Assembly: GCF_020921035.1 (NCBI RefSeq)
Contig: NC_063154.1
Location: forward strand, 26,669,948 to 26,733,947
Direction: 5' to 3'
DNA: 64,000 nucleotides
Source: Rhodamnia argentea
Taxonomy: Eukaryota; Streptophyta; Magnoliopsida; Myrtales; Myrtaceae
The notes under the pieces were generated by a model. It was not told where the DNA came from and did not search any database. It saw only the letters and a list, made by a program, of their open reading frames with translations. Position numbers and translations under genes: made by a program. Positions 12,102 to 24,237 of the stretch are shown here, piece after piece (within the stretch, counting starts at the first letter, position 1; every line of letters starts with the position of its first letter).

Positions 12102-15100
12102 TTAGGCTATTGGAAGAACGGTTCCAATAGACTTTAAGTAACAGCGAAACTGCAAAAACCCATCCAAAGTATTCAGACTTTTTTGGGTAAATAAAATGAG
12201 AGGCACCTAGGCTTATCAGATGAGTAGTTGGAAAATTAAAACAGTGATGGCATGATTCTATACTAAGAATTGATTAACATGTTTGGTGTAATGCGCGTGC
12301 ACTGAGAGAGAGAAAGAGAGAGAGGGAGGGAGGCAGGGAGGGAGGGAACCTGCAACAGATTTTGCAAAACAAAGTTAAGACTACGTTTACACTTCAGGGT
12401 AAGAGGAAAAAATAGAATTTACTTCAAGCGAGAAAATGGCATTTTAGACACCAATGAATTTTCAAGATGTGATAGACTTAAGTAGTGTAGAGTCATAAGG
12501 ATAATGTGATAATGCACCTCTTTAATAGTATCTTCGCATCTACGTAATAGCTCTTGTTGTTCAGCTGCACAGGATTCTTTTATCGAATTTGTCCTTGAAG
12601 TAATAGAATCCACCTAAAAACTCAATGAGGGAAACACATAATCACCACTTGGAAATAATTCGAGGCAAAATAAGCTAGAATTATCAATTTCAGATGAGTT
12701 GTTTTGCAACATAGAAGAAGAGTTCCAATATCTGTGCTATACCTCTGCAACCACACTTTCGACCTTCCTTTGTCTTGCCTCCAACTCATGTTTCCTAAGT
12801 TCCACTTCCATTTTCACGTTATTGGCTTCTCTAGTAGCTTCCTCACATTTAGTATGACTTTCCTTTTCTGCCTGCTTTCTCAGTTCATCCAATTGTTCCA
12901 CTGGCAGAACACACATTTCAGCTCAAGGTGTGTGGCGAAGATTAAACTATTAGTGAACAAAAAAGAAGCAACAGAAGCACCTCTTCCCTGCAGTTCAACA
13001 AGCTTGGCATCAAGAGATTTATCCAAGACTCCATCATCACTTAGCTTAGACTTCAGCACCTTGACATCTTTATCAATAGCTTTGGCAGAGTTAACCTACC
13101 AAAAACAACAATATCTCAAACCCCAGTTAAAAAGCCTACACGAATGGTGACTCTCAAAGAAAACCAGAAATGATTATCATGTTTCTCATTTTATAACATC
13201 ACAATCACCGATGCTGGAAGATATTGTAATTACAAGGCCTGATATCACCTGTTCTTGTATCTTTTGCATCACTGTTAAGTGCTTGGACAATTTTTTGAAC
13301 ACCTGAAAAGAGGAAATAAAAGATAAGCAGAAGTGGAACAATACACCACTGCTGAATCTTGATATTATATTTATGAATTCAATTACTAAAATGTACAGTG
13401 AAATAGATATAGTCTATAGAGATTTCTGTGAAGACGACTTGCTAGCATGTAAGAAGCGAAACCAGGTCATGTGAAAAAACATTAACAACCCTTTGTCTAG
13501 GTCAAGGAAGGGCTTGAAAACTGGAGTCTTTAACAATGTCTTAAGATATGCTCACAAAATTCCTCTCCAACCACTTAGAGGAGCAGAGAACTCAATAAGC
13601 ACAGGGTGAAGAGAAAAATATATTAAGTTGTGGATAGTACTCACTAGCTTCAAAAAATGGAAACACAAGGTTCTTCCTTAAGATTGTTAGTGCCTAAGAA
13701 AACTAAAGGAAAAATATCTGGATAGCCTCTGCAAAACTATCGATCATTCACAAGTTGATTCCCTCAACTTATACCGGAGGGATTGGAGATTTAGAAAGTA
13801 TATGACAACAGAAATGCTCAACACCTAAGGAATACCCCTTGCAATTCAGGGCATATGATAGGATAAATACTCAACCCTAATAAATCCACCTTAGGATTCA
13901 GGTCATGTAACTCATTACTTGACAGAATCCACCAAAGACATACAGAGTTAAAGAGGAACTGTAATTCACAAGTTCTTGTATGAAATAGCAATATTCAAAC
14001 ACGATTACACAAACGGAAGCCTTAAGGTGGTTTATGCAGACTCAACTTGGAAAAACCTTCCAAGCATAGGCATACCCCAAGACACTATATTTTTCAAGAC
14101 GAAGCCCAACAGTCTCTAAACAAGAAATAAAAACACTAACACTGATTCTTGACATATCTCTAGAAATGAAAAACAATGCATAGGACTAAACACTAAGAAA
14201 TACTAAAAACCCAATCTAGGATTTCCTTACACCTTTTAGTATTTTGGGTATAACTTCCTCTAAGAAAACTCCAAATCACATCATACTTAATTTTTTGAAA
14301 AGATGAGAGAACATAGATTGAGATGGTTTGGGCATATTCTTCGAAGATCCCTAGATGCTCCGGTAAGAACATAAGTTTGTTACCGAGAGCATGACATAAA
14401 GAAAGGAAGAGGTCGGCCGAAACTTACCTGGGGGAAAAGTAGTAAAACAAGATTTAATAAAGTGAGAAATAGATTGGCGTACGGTTTGTCTTAGGATGGA
14501 GTGAAAGAAAGCTATTAGTATTGTGGAAGGGCAAAATTCCTATATTCCGGACCATCCTTTTTAGTCCTTTTTTCCTATATATATTTATATAATTATTTAT
14601 TTTTATATAATTATTTCTTTTCTCTCAATCGGTCTTGTTTTTATTTTATTTATTTTTGGGTTCATCGACCGCCGGCCCCAACTAGTTTGGAATAAAGGTG
14701 ATGTTGATGTTGAAGACAAAATTGTGCTTTCCAGTGTCAATTATTTCACCACACTGAAGCATGAAGACCCTATCAGATATCAAAGCAAAGTAACCCCTAA
14801 AACTCTGCAGGAGATATGCACTTAACCTTCAAGCAAGTTGCATTTATTGTTGGGTAAGGTTCAATCTTCTTGAGATGATCCTTCATCTACAAGTAATAAA
14901 TCTCCATCTACTTTTTCAAACTGTACCTTAGCTAACCATAGGTTTAGTGGTTGCATTTGAAAGAGTGCCTACGTGATCTACGAGTACTTAGAAATTTGAG
15001 AAAAGAGAAGCAGAACAAGGAAATATTCAAATTCATGCTGAAAAAAAATGAAAGGAAGAATTGCTGTAGCTCAAGCATGACATGCCCATTTGATATACTT

Positions 15101-18100
15101 TTGAGCATCCCTCTCTCTGCCATTAACAAATTATAGGTATCAAAGAAAGGTTCTTGTGGACTATGTTACACAGACATGATTTCAGAGATAATTTTCAACT
15201 GTCGGACATGTGTTGGACACCGACACGTGTCCGACACACCGGGACATGATTCAACAGCAATCCAAAATTAATTCCCGCAGATCTTGTACTTCAAACTCAT
15301 AATCTGCCCCAGTCCCCATGGGCCGTTAGCCCATCGACCCAAGCTTTCACGTAGGGGACATGCTAGGCCTTTTTGATGGCCCATCAAACCCAAATGTGTT
15401 ACCTCACATGACTGAGCCTCCTTTTTATAAGAAGCATTCTCTTACTTTCTCCATTGCATGGCCGATGTGGGACAAGGAAGTGCACAGGCAGACATAATTC
15501 CTTCGTAGAGCATTATTATTTAATTCTCTTAGTAGGTCATCCCTCCCTCACCGGAAGAGTTCCTGGTCATGAAACTAAAAAAGTTTAAGAGTATTATTAA
15601 GTCAATTCATTCAAGGGCTTTTTTTATTATTTATTTATTTGTGACTTCAAGAAAATAATAATTTATCATGTATATATAAAAATATATATTTAATGTACAT
15701 TTTCATTTTTGAGAATTCCTCGGTGTCTCTTCCTTCCTGTAACTGCTTGTAGAGAGGTGGCTACGAGCAATTTTATGTGAACTTGTCAAATACAATGCAA
15801 ATAAAACTAGGGAGGAGCATCCAGTTGAATTCAGGAAAGTCCAACTGGCTGCAGCTGTTGCCAACTACGACAAGCACTGTGGGGGCTACCTAAATATGGA
15901 AAAAACAGAGTGTCTGTGAGCATAGAGCCTGCCCTGTTTTGCAAATCAACTTTCACGAGAAAGATTTTATGGCCTCTGCAAGTGGGGAGTGCAATAGAGT
16001 CATAGGTTTCTATTCTTTCTCATTGAGCCACAAAGTGTCATCTAATATCTCTTATGATAAATGCATCATATAGGAGCCCTAGTCTTTTGCAAATTCTTTG
16101 AAAATCAGAGAGAAGTTAAGGAAACTGGCAAGAATCGGACCTTTCCAGTAAAATCTTCCGTCTAACTTTGGACACATGAACAAGTGAACGAGAATGGAGT
16201 TTTTTGTGTATAGATGTTCTTTCATTTGGTATTCAGGCCAACTGTTCATACACACACAGAGGCACACATACATTCACTCTGTAAAATATCAGGATTGTCT
16301 ATTTGCAATTAACCTATACCGATATAGGTCAGGACCCCAAGGAACCTTTCTAATAAATTAGATGATTGCATTCAAGCGGACAAGGCCAATACATGGCTAG
16401 GATCCAATAAGTGTCAGGATGCATAAACAAATCAGAAATACTACTGAAAGGACTAGATGTGTTAAATGCCTTTTTTCAGCAGTGACTAGTCATTCAGATT
16501 ACGCATAATTGATTGAGACTCTAAGAAAACCTACCTTACTAAAAAGACTGATGAAGATTATGGACAAAAAGCCAAAGATGATCTTTGCAGCATGAGCATT
16601 CACAGCTTCTAGGATAAACGTGAATATGCACTTTTGTGTTGTTTTATATCAGTATAATGAGACAAACTGCTAGAGAGCTTAAATTATACAGATCGAAGCC
16701 TCAAGCAGGCAAACCTGACAAGGGAAAGGATGATTACTACAGAAAGAGTCTCAATTACCTTTGTGTAAACCTCCATAACAGCATTCTTGTCCTCAAAAGA
16801 TTGCTTTGCCAAGTTTTCAGCATTTCTTGCCTCTTCCTGAACTATTTTTTTCTCTTCGAGAGACCTCTTAATGTAAAAACAACAAAAATTAGGATCTCAT
16901 GGTATACACGCAAAGATAAGGGTGAAGGAGAAAAGCCACAAAAAAAAAAATAATAACAATAACATTAAATAAAGAGTGGACATGGTATGATGGGTTCCTA
17001 TTATGTAATCATTGCTACTTCAGAAGGTTATGAGCAGACTAGTACTTTGTAGCAATCAAGTCTTAAACGCGTTGAATTTGGTAAAATCCAGTCCTTTCTG
17101 TATCCGCTCAGCCAATCTTGTTGACGTGGCATGCAAAAACCTGACATGACACTATCTTAAAAGTTGTGTATAAATGGCACCAAGGGCAGACTGGCCCTCG
17201 CAGTGTGCAGGTGAGGACTTGCAGCCCCTCACACGACGGTGGCGCCACCACCGCAAGAGGGTGGGCTGAACCTCCCCCAGCAGTCACGAGGGTCAGCTTG
17301 GTGGTGGCGAGGGGTTGCCATTGCGCAAGGGCAAGCGTGCAGTGAGCTCTCATGCGCCCTGTGATGGCCTGAACCCCCATCCCCAATCCTGTGGTGTCAT
17401 TTCATTTCATTTAATTTCATTTCGCTTTTTATTTTTATTTTTTTCCCATTTCCAGATTTAATTTTTATATTCACTCTGTTCATTTTTATTTATTTTCAGT
17501 TTTTTTTTTTTACTTTCTCATGTGGCGTCACAAAACAACAACGTTTTTATTTAAACTACTGGGACAAAAACACATTTAATAAAACTTGTAGGAATTAAAA
17601 ATGATTAAAAAAAAAGGCTATGTGTGCATTACCATCCACTTGAAACTAGAGGGTTTGCCAGATGGACTAAAGTGGATGAAAGCTACAAGTTTCAGGATTT
17701 AAATGAACAAAATGAAACTTTCAGATTTAGAGTGCACTAAGTTGACAAGTTTAGGACTTGTGCGGTAATTATCCTTACTTATTTAATGAGATGTTGTCAA
17801 ATTCCTCGTAGGGATGATATTTTACTAACCATACTCGAACTTTAAAAAAAGGGGGACAAAGAGACTAGTTCATAAATATCAGAAGGCATAGCGTCAAGCT
17901 TAATTATTAGAGATGCAATATATAACTTAGAATTGTTTCCCAACGCACCTGAAGCTTATCGGGTGACTGGACTACTTTTGAGCGTAACTCTGCATTGGCT
18001 TGACCACTTTGCACAAGCTCACACTGAGCATTAAGGATCTGAAAAGTGTGAAAATAGGAAATAAGAGGTCAAAAGGGGAGTAGTACTATTTCTACTTCAA

Positions 18101-21100
18101 GTAATTCTCAGGCCATAACTGAGAAAAGCAAAGACGATTTCCATTTGTATACACATGCAAGCAAAACATATTACCAGTCTGTGATATTAATGCGCGATTC
18201 AACTTCGTTACAGTACTTTTCCAAACCGGAAAAAAAGACTCTGCTACTGTAAGCACTTGATACGCATCCTCAAAGGCAAGACAATGTTATGGCAGCATTG
18301 ACCCTGGATTTTCTATGTTAAGCAGCAGCTGCAAGACCATCTCCCCTCGGTAAAGTCAGATAAAAACTATCATGCCTTCATTGTGCAAATGAAGTGCTCG
18401 GTCCCTATCCTAAGTAGAGTCTATCCTCCAAAAATGATATATCGGGATTCACACGTTTCTAATTTCCCAAACCCTCAAGAAAAGCCAATCATACAATCTG
18501 TACAACATTAACAGACATTGAGATATCAATCAAGCCACTAAGTAGAGTCTTACTGCCTTTTCAAACTTCAAAGCACGTAACACTAAGTAAATTTAGACAT
18601 GACAAGACATTAACACATGCAGAGTTTATCTTTTTAAACTTTCAAAATATGTTAGGTAAAGCTTAAAAAGTGCCTGAAGTCACTCTTTAACATGCTCTAT
18701 ACATAGAAACAGAAGGCAAATATCACTTTCTTGTTACATAATACTACAAAGCAACTCCCTTTTAGTGTGGAAACTCTAACAAGATATTGGTTGCTGAGGC
18801 ATTCTGCAATTGCAAGACACTCAGTTTTGGTGCTTTTGCTTGTGTTATTAAACCATGATTCTGCTTACTGACAGAACCCCAAGACCAACATGTGATGGAC
18901 TGCCACAGCAGCGATCAACCTACAGAAAAGCCTGTATTGTGATCAAGGAGTTCAAGTGGTGTGATGAGCAAGTTTATTGGACACATTTTAATTTTCACTA
19001 GCTAATTTCACTATGTGTACTTGATACTTATGGGTTGATGGTTTAGATTATGAATATGCTTTAGAAAAGAAAATGAAGCTGGTTGTTCATGGGGTTTGAA
19101 GGGAGTAACCCAGCTTCAAAGATAAAAACGGCGTAGATTATCTGGCAATGCTACCATACTGAAGGCATCCTGCGACAGCCAACTTTCAATGCAGAATGGA
19201 ACTGAAGCCCTTCAGAAGCACACTTGTCTCTATTGACACGAATCAAGAATAGTTTTAGGGACTTGGACTATCTCTAACAACTTCCGCTTATCAAAGCAAG
19301 AGATAAACCCGCCACAAGCACAGGTCTGCTGACAGAATAATCTCACAGGAAGTGGGATTCCCTGGTAACAAAAGGCCTATGCACATGGCCAAATGACAAT
19401 GAAACAACTATTACATTGCCACCAATGAGGTATTCCTTCAGTTTGTTACATGCCTTTTCTCTGGAGAAAGCATGTGGTGTCATTATATATGCATTAGGTG
19501 GGTGACTCTACAATACTATTTGTCATAACTTGGCCTTGATTGATATCTATGCTCTAACTTGAGGGGAATGTCTAAAGCTTTATAAGTCCAAAAATTGTGC
19601 CCACATCATTACAACTTAGTAAGAGGAGTTATCTTGTCGAAAAGTACTACTGCATTATTCTCTGCTTAGTTCTTCCATTTCTCGCAACAATCCACCTTTA
19701 AAACCTTTCATCAAAGTAAATCACCTTGAAAACCCCAATATAAGGCATATGCAAGAAGCACCCCAAAAGATTGAAGATGTAATTTCTACAAGAAGAACAA
19801 GAGATCAAAAACCTCGTGGAAGAAGGGAGAAAGGTAGCAGCCAGAGTACTATGAGTCTAAACTAGAAATTTACATGGACTCCATAACAACTTATATGGTT
19901 CAGACTAATCAAAGTAAAAACAACTTCTATAGTTGAGAACATGAAGCTGCATTAACTTCAGTTTAGTGACTTGCATTGCTCCAGAACAGGAGATTTTAAA
20001 ATGAGTTATCATAATTGCACCAGAGAATTCATTGACCCAAAAACTTCTGCACAAAAAATGAAAGTTATATTCCCTCTTCCAATTAATTATGGTACTCTAT
20101 CTCCTGTGAGGACTATCGATGGTAAAGTCAAAACATCTAAACCTAAAACGTAAATTCAGAAAGGAGTGCAGAAACAATAAATATGACACCTACAAAAACT
20201 GTAAGAAAAACATGCAACATGGTGGGCTCACCTTGGCATCCATTTCTTGACTCTTCTTCTCCAACTTTCGAGAAGTAGTTCTTAAGGACATCTGATGATT
20301 GTTAAGTTCTGATATCGTCTGGCGCAGTTCTTTCAGCTTTGCATCTACCTTTTGAACAAGAGGTAATTCCATCTCTCTGGCTTCATTAAACTTTGCAACC
20401 TCTGCATTCAACTATATCAAATGTATTATATGAATTCGTGGTCAACTTACATGGAAAGTGCTTTCATAGCAATTGCTTTTCAGGTACCTGGGATAACTTA
20501 TTCTCCCATTCCTTCTGTTGTTCGTCAAGGAGGTTCAGTTCTTCCACTATCGGTTTTAAGAGATTCATTTTGTTGTCTCTGGAGACCAGTAGAAATGTGA
20601 AAGGGAATAACATGTATTAGCTGCACATAAAAGATGAAATTCCTAGAAACTTATTATCCAGCTATAAGATATCTAGAAAACTGAGTGAGATATACTACTT
20701 TAAGTACATAAAATAACAAGTGATTTTTCGTCGCCCATGAATGTAGTGTACAGACAAAGAATACACTGAGGTGAAAGATTGAGTTTCTCTATCCCCATCT
20801 TGTCAACTTTAAGTGATTTTCCTACTGCACTCAGCCATATCGCATAGCAGCCCCTAAATTTGCCATTGATCAAGGCAAACACACAGCAAACTTTACCATA
20901 CAAAAGGAGGGGAATCACGGGCAGTAAGAGAGAATCAAATTGTTTCCAACAAGCTGGAGTATAGGCCTCAATTCTTCTCACACTTAAACATCAAGGCACG
21001 AAGTTGTTAAATAATTTCCCGCCATAATTAGCGCGCCAAACTTACTTGTGGAAACAGAAATTGAGAATGGCGCTGACAAAAATCTCGGTCCGCTCCGCGT

Positions 21101-21613
21101 CGGGCTTCACCAGATCCTTCAGGTTAAACTGTGTGGGACAACGCAGAGAGGCCACGACCTCCTTCACTCGGCTGCACAGGTTCATTTTCCGCACCGACTC
21201 CACGTGGAAGTCCGGGTTCTCGAGCCGCTCAAGCGCCTCAAACTCCATTTGCCCATCTTCCCTGTACAATTGGAGGGCGAAACCCCCCACAAAAAAAAAA
21301 AGGGAAAAGATGCTCAATCACTCGAACACACACAACAAACGCACGACAGACCGAGTCGAGATTACACCAATCCGACCTGCGGATTTCGAAATCTGAGAAA
21401 CCAGAGGCTGCTCCATGAAAGGAGGGACCAAAGATGAGCAACTCACTCTTGGAAAGAATCGAGGTAGATCAAGAGCTGGGTGTAGAGATCGGACACGAAA
21501 TCCGGGGTTGGATCAGCGAGGTGCTGCGCCGAGACGCTGGTGAAGATCTGGGAGTCGACGAGGAACGACAGTATCTCCGATCGGGAGAGCCTCGGGTACT
21601 CGAACCTCGACAT
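12102..21613 (-). CDS. NUF2: Kinetochore protein NUF2 (NDC80 complex)
   Basis: Eleven exons join in frame: 21613-21447, 21261-21046, 20578-20488, 20411-20232, 18038-17949, 16866-16759, 13302-13249, 13095-12981, 12900-12743, 12613-12518 and probably 12149-12102. The sum is 440 residues, the length I recall for Arabidopsis NUF2 (At1g61000). The N-terminus MSRFEYPRLSRSEILSFLVD and FEALERLENPDFH belong to the calponin-homology-like head that, with NDC80, binds microtubules. From about residue 150 onward the chain is charged coiled coil (for example KLKELRQTISELNNHQMSL). NUF2 pairs with NDC80 and attaches spindle microtubules to the outer kinetochore in mitosis and meiosis. The last exon (16 codons, ending VLPIA) is the least certain. 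Introns reach 3.5 kb and hold transposon debris. The promoter and exon 1 are duplicated at 26177-28925. Confidence 0.88.
12303..12349. repeat. GA/GGGA-rich microsatellite in NUF2 intron
   Basis: A purine tract of GA repeats passes into GGGA units in the last NUF2 intron. It is simple sequence with no coding potential. Confidence 0.8.
14301..14716 (+). mobile_element. 3' end of an RTE-type non-LTR retrotransposon
   Basis: The plus strand reads MREHRLRWFGHILRRSLDAPVRT, then a stop, then KKGRGRPKLTWGKVVKQDL after frame damage. This is the well-known C-terminal end of plant RTE-clade reverse transcriptase ORFs. It is followed by a typical 3' UTR end (GCCGGCCCCAACTAGTTTGG, then AATAAAGG) and a GATGTT microsatellite tail. 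It is a dead, 5'-truncated copy inserted in the NUF2 intron, opposite to the gene's direction. Confidence 0.8.
15202..15250. repeat. Imperfect palindrome of TGTCGGAC-type motifs
   Basis: GTCGGACATGTGTTGGACACC faces CGACACGTGTCCGACAC, giving an imperfect inverted repeat built from TGTCGG/CCGACA units around a perfect ACACGTGT core. It is intronic. Motifs of this kind are common in plant repeats; no function is inferred. Confidence 0.5.
15422..15473 (-). promoter_or_regulatory. USE-like plus TATA-like pair (snRNA-type promoter signature)
   Basis: On the minus strand GTCCCACATCG (15473-15463) matches the plant upstream sequence element of spliceosomal snRNA genes (RTCCCACATCG) exactly. A TATAAAAA box (15429-15422) follows after 33 bp, the spacing known for Pol II-type plant snRNA genes. 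However, the sequence 25-40 bp further on does not resemble U1, U2, U4, U5 or other snRNAs I know. It may be a relic promoter or a repeat that carries the motif. Confidence 0.35.
17100..17400. repeat. GC-rich interspersed repeat core in NUF2 intron
   Basis: A sharply GC-rich block (gaggacttgcagcccctcac, gtggcgccaccaccgcaaga and similar) sits inside AT-rich intron DNA. It resembles in style the blocks at 49290-49420, 62795-62915 and 63410-63770. It is probably the core of a non-autonomous transposon; I could not find its ends. Confidence 0.45.
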
Positions 21614-24215
21614 CGGAGCGGCTCCGAGCGGAACCCTAGGAACAGCGAAGCGAACACGACGGAAGATGGGGCTGAGGGAGAGAGAGAGAGAGGGAGAGGG
21701 AGAGGGAGGAGTGGGGGTTTCCCGCCAAAAAACCAGAGTTTTTCTTTTCAATTTAATTTACCATATTTTATTATTATTATTTTTTTAAACCAAACTTTTT
21801 CTATTGATTTGCCGGTTTTCATTTGTCGTGCTTACCTACATGTTAAATTTTAAAAACTTTTTTCTTTCAGTATTTACCAAACATCAGTGATAATTACTAT
21901 CTCTCCGATTAAATTACCACCTCGAGTTACCAACTCTAATCAGAGATTTTAATTCCGATGTTTATGTTTTTTTTAAAACGAAAACATTGCCCTTTTACTT
22001 TACTAGCTTTTATTTTCACTTTCCATATCGATAGATTAAATTTATCATCTATGTTATGATATTACCAATGAATGATCGAATTTTCTTTAATTAAGTAACG
22101 ATTAGTTTTAAGATATCAATCCTCATTTGAAATACTTATCAATATTTACTTTTTTTTTTCCTTAAATCCACTAACTTTTTTCTTTTCTTTTTTTTACGCA
22201 ACTTTTGTCGTTGAATTGCCAATTTTTTTTTTTTTTTTTGGGTCTAATGTTGAATTGCCAATTTTACTTACCTTACTTGTGAACCTTTAAAATTTACGAA
22301 CTCTTTTTAGAATTTATGAATCTTAGGTGGAATGATTACCAGTTTTTCTTCAACTAAATACCGACTAATTTCAAGTTACGGCCCCTTATTTGAGTTGGTT
22401 TCGAATGTTTATTTGCATTTTTATTTATAAAATTACCAACTTCTTATCTCTCACAAAAATTCTTTTTTATTATTTATCGCCTTTTTACTTACCAATCTTA
22501 ACAATAGCTTGTATTTACAAAATATTATATGCAACTACTGATCTGTATTAGTATGACTTAACACTTTTTCACCGATTAAGTACCTACTAATTTTGACTAC
22601 CAATTTTAATTTATGTTATTTAAGGACGTTTATTTATTTTTTCTTAAAATTTCCAGCTTTTTAATGGAGCGACCACTTTTAGTTGCATTATTCATTTGTT
22701 CTTTTTTTTTTTTTTTGACTAACCAACTTTCTCAGACCAAAAAAAAAAAATTTCTTATTTTTTTTTTACCAATTTTGATTGACCTAACGCTTCAAATTCG
22801 GTAGTGAGACAGCCGGACCACATTAGGAAGTGGCTTCAAGTGTAGCAATGCAGTTTGGCAGAACGGAGCAGATCTGAAGCCTCGGGTTAAGAATGCACGT
22901 TCAGACAGGATCCATTTGTACCCACTGCTCATAAACACAAATGCATCCTGGATTTACACAAAGCGATAGGGACCGGCGCCTATGCCATCCCCAAATAATG
23001 TATTCGATTCGCCATGCCGGAGTTGCATTCTCGAAGAGACGGTGCTCCACACTGCAAAAGAACAGCAGCCAAAAGCAAGAAAATGATCTCGTTATTATGC
23101 TATGATCCTGCATTGCCTAAAACAGGACTGGTCAATTAGGAGACGAGTTTGACCACAAAAAAAAAAAAAAAAATTTGGAGATGGGCATAGTGATCCAACA
23201 CAGGATGACTGCTCTTGTGAACCAATTCAGTTTCTATTGGAGAATAATTTACTTTGTACAACAAAAGCACAGGCAAATGCTGGAGGAAAAACTCTACACC
23301 AACAACTGTTCGGCTATGTGCATTGCCAGGATAATCCATAAACCAAGGAAGTTCAAGTAAGAAAAATTCGGGCAAACAAACTTTGACCGATAAGACAGGG
23401 AGCTTGCTCTAATCATTCTCTGGCTACGTCTAACCTCTGGCCAAGCACAAGAGCGTACACTTATTGACATCAACATAAAGCAGCTGCATCATCAAAGTTC
23501 AGCCATGAGATTTGTCATGTCTTGCATAATCTGCAGGGACAGGCACCACATACCAAGCAAGAGAGAGAACACGACTGAAGGATTCAGCATAATGGTTAAT
23601 GCATGAAGGCTGAAGTTTTCCACATAGCAGAAAGCATCGAGCACCTCTATTACGGGCGATGACTGCTGCAGTAGGTCATGTAGCTTGACAGGTTTCCAGA
23701 GATACTCCTTTCAACAACTTACCACACTGTATAGGAATTGCACATCATACGCAAAAGGCAGAGGAGCCAGTTCCCGAAAGAAAAGGTCAACCCGCAAGGA
23801 AAATGCAACATACATACAATCCACTGAGGATACTTCTTATAGATAAATGCATCAAAAGCGACAGGCCACCTTACTAGGCTTAAAAGGGTCATGCTATCAA
23901 ACTTGAAATGAAAGGTGTTTCGAATGACTATGAATACACTCACCAGAAGTTAAAAAAGGTCACCACACAAATGAAGCATCACATATTTCCATGGATTTAA
24001 TGTCAAATTATCAGCAAAAGTGATATGTGCGACAACTAACAGCAAGAAATGCACAGCACCCAACTAGTATCAACTACAAAAGATACTCATGTTGGTTGCA
24101 ATTTCTACAGCAGTTAGGAATGAAATTCAGAACCTTAATTGAAAATGCCATAGCAGATGCAACCCCCTCTTACAAGAAATTGTGTAACTACATTGCAAAA
24201 ACTTATCCCACAGTT
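21345..24215. repeat. Segmental duplication, copy A (holds the working NUF2 exon 1 and promoter)
   Basis: Copy A runs from NUF2 intron 1, through exon 1 and its promoter, to 22 bp past the cactin stop codon. Clear matches to copy B occur at both ends and inside: GTCGAGATTACAC (21355 and 26186), CTTCAAG-GTAGCA (22830s and 27690s), GTACCCACTGCTCATAA (22918 and 27773), CTGCAAAAGAACAGCA and AACTAGTATCAACTACAAAAGAT (23-mer region at 24063 and 28769). The AT-rich middle (21730-22800) is more diverged. The right half has patches that read like exon remains in the minus direction, for example KPVKLHDLLQQSSPVIEVLD (about 23695-23636). Confidence 0.85.
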
Positions 24216-24237
24216 GAAATAATCATGCAAAATCTGC

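Noticed and set aside
21669..21702. GA tract upstream of NUF2 as a transposon edge
   Set aside because: It is a simple purine microsatellite in the NUF2 leader; copy B has a different short repeat in the same place.
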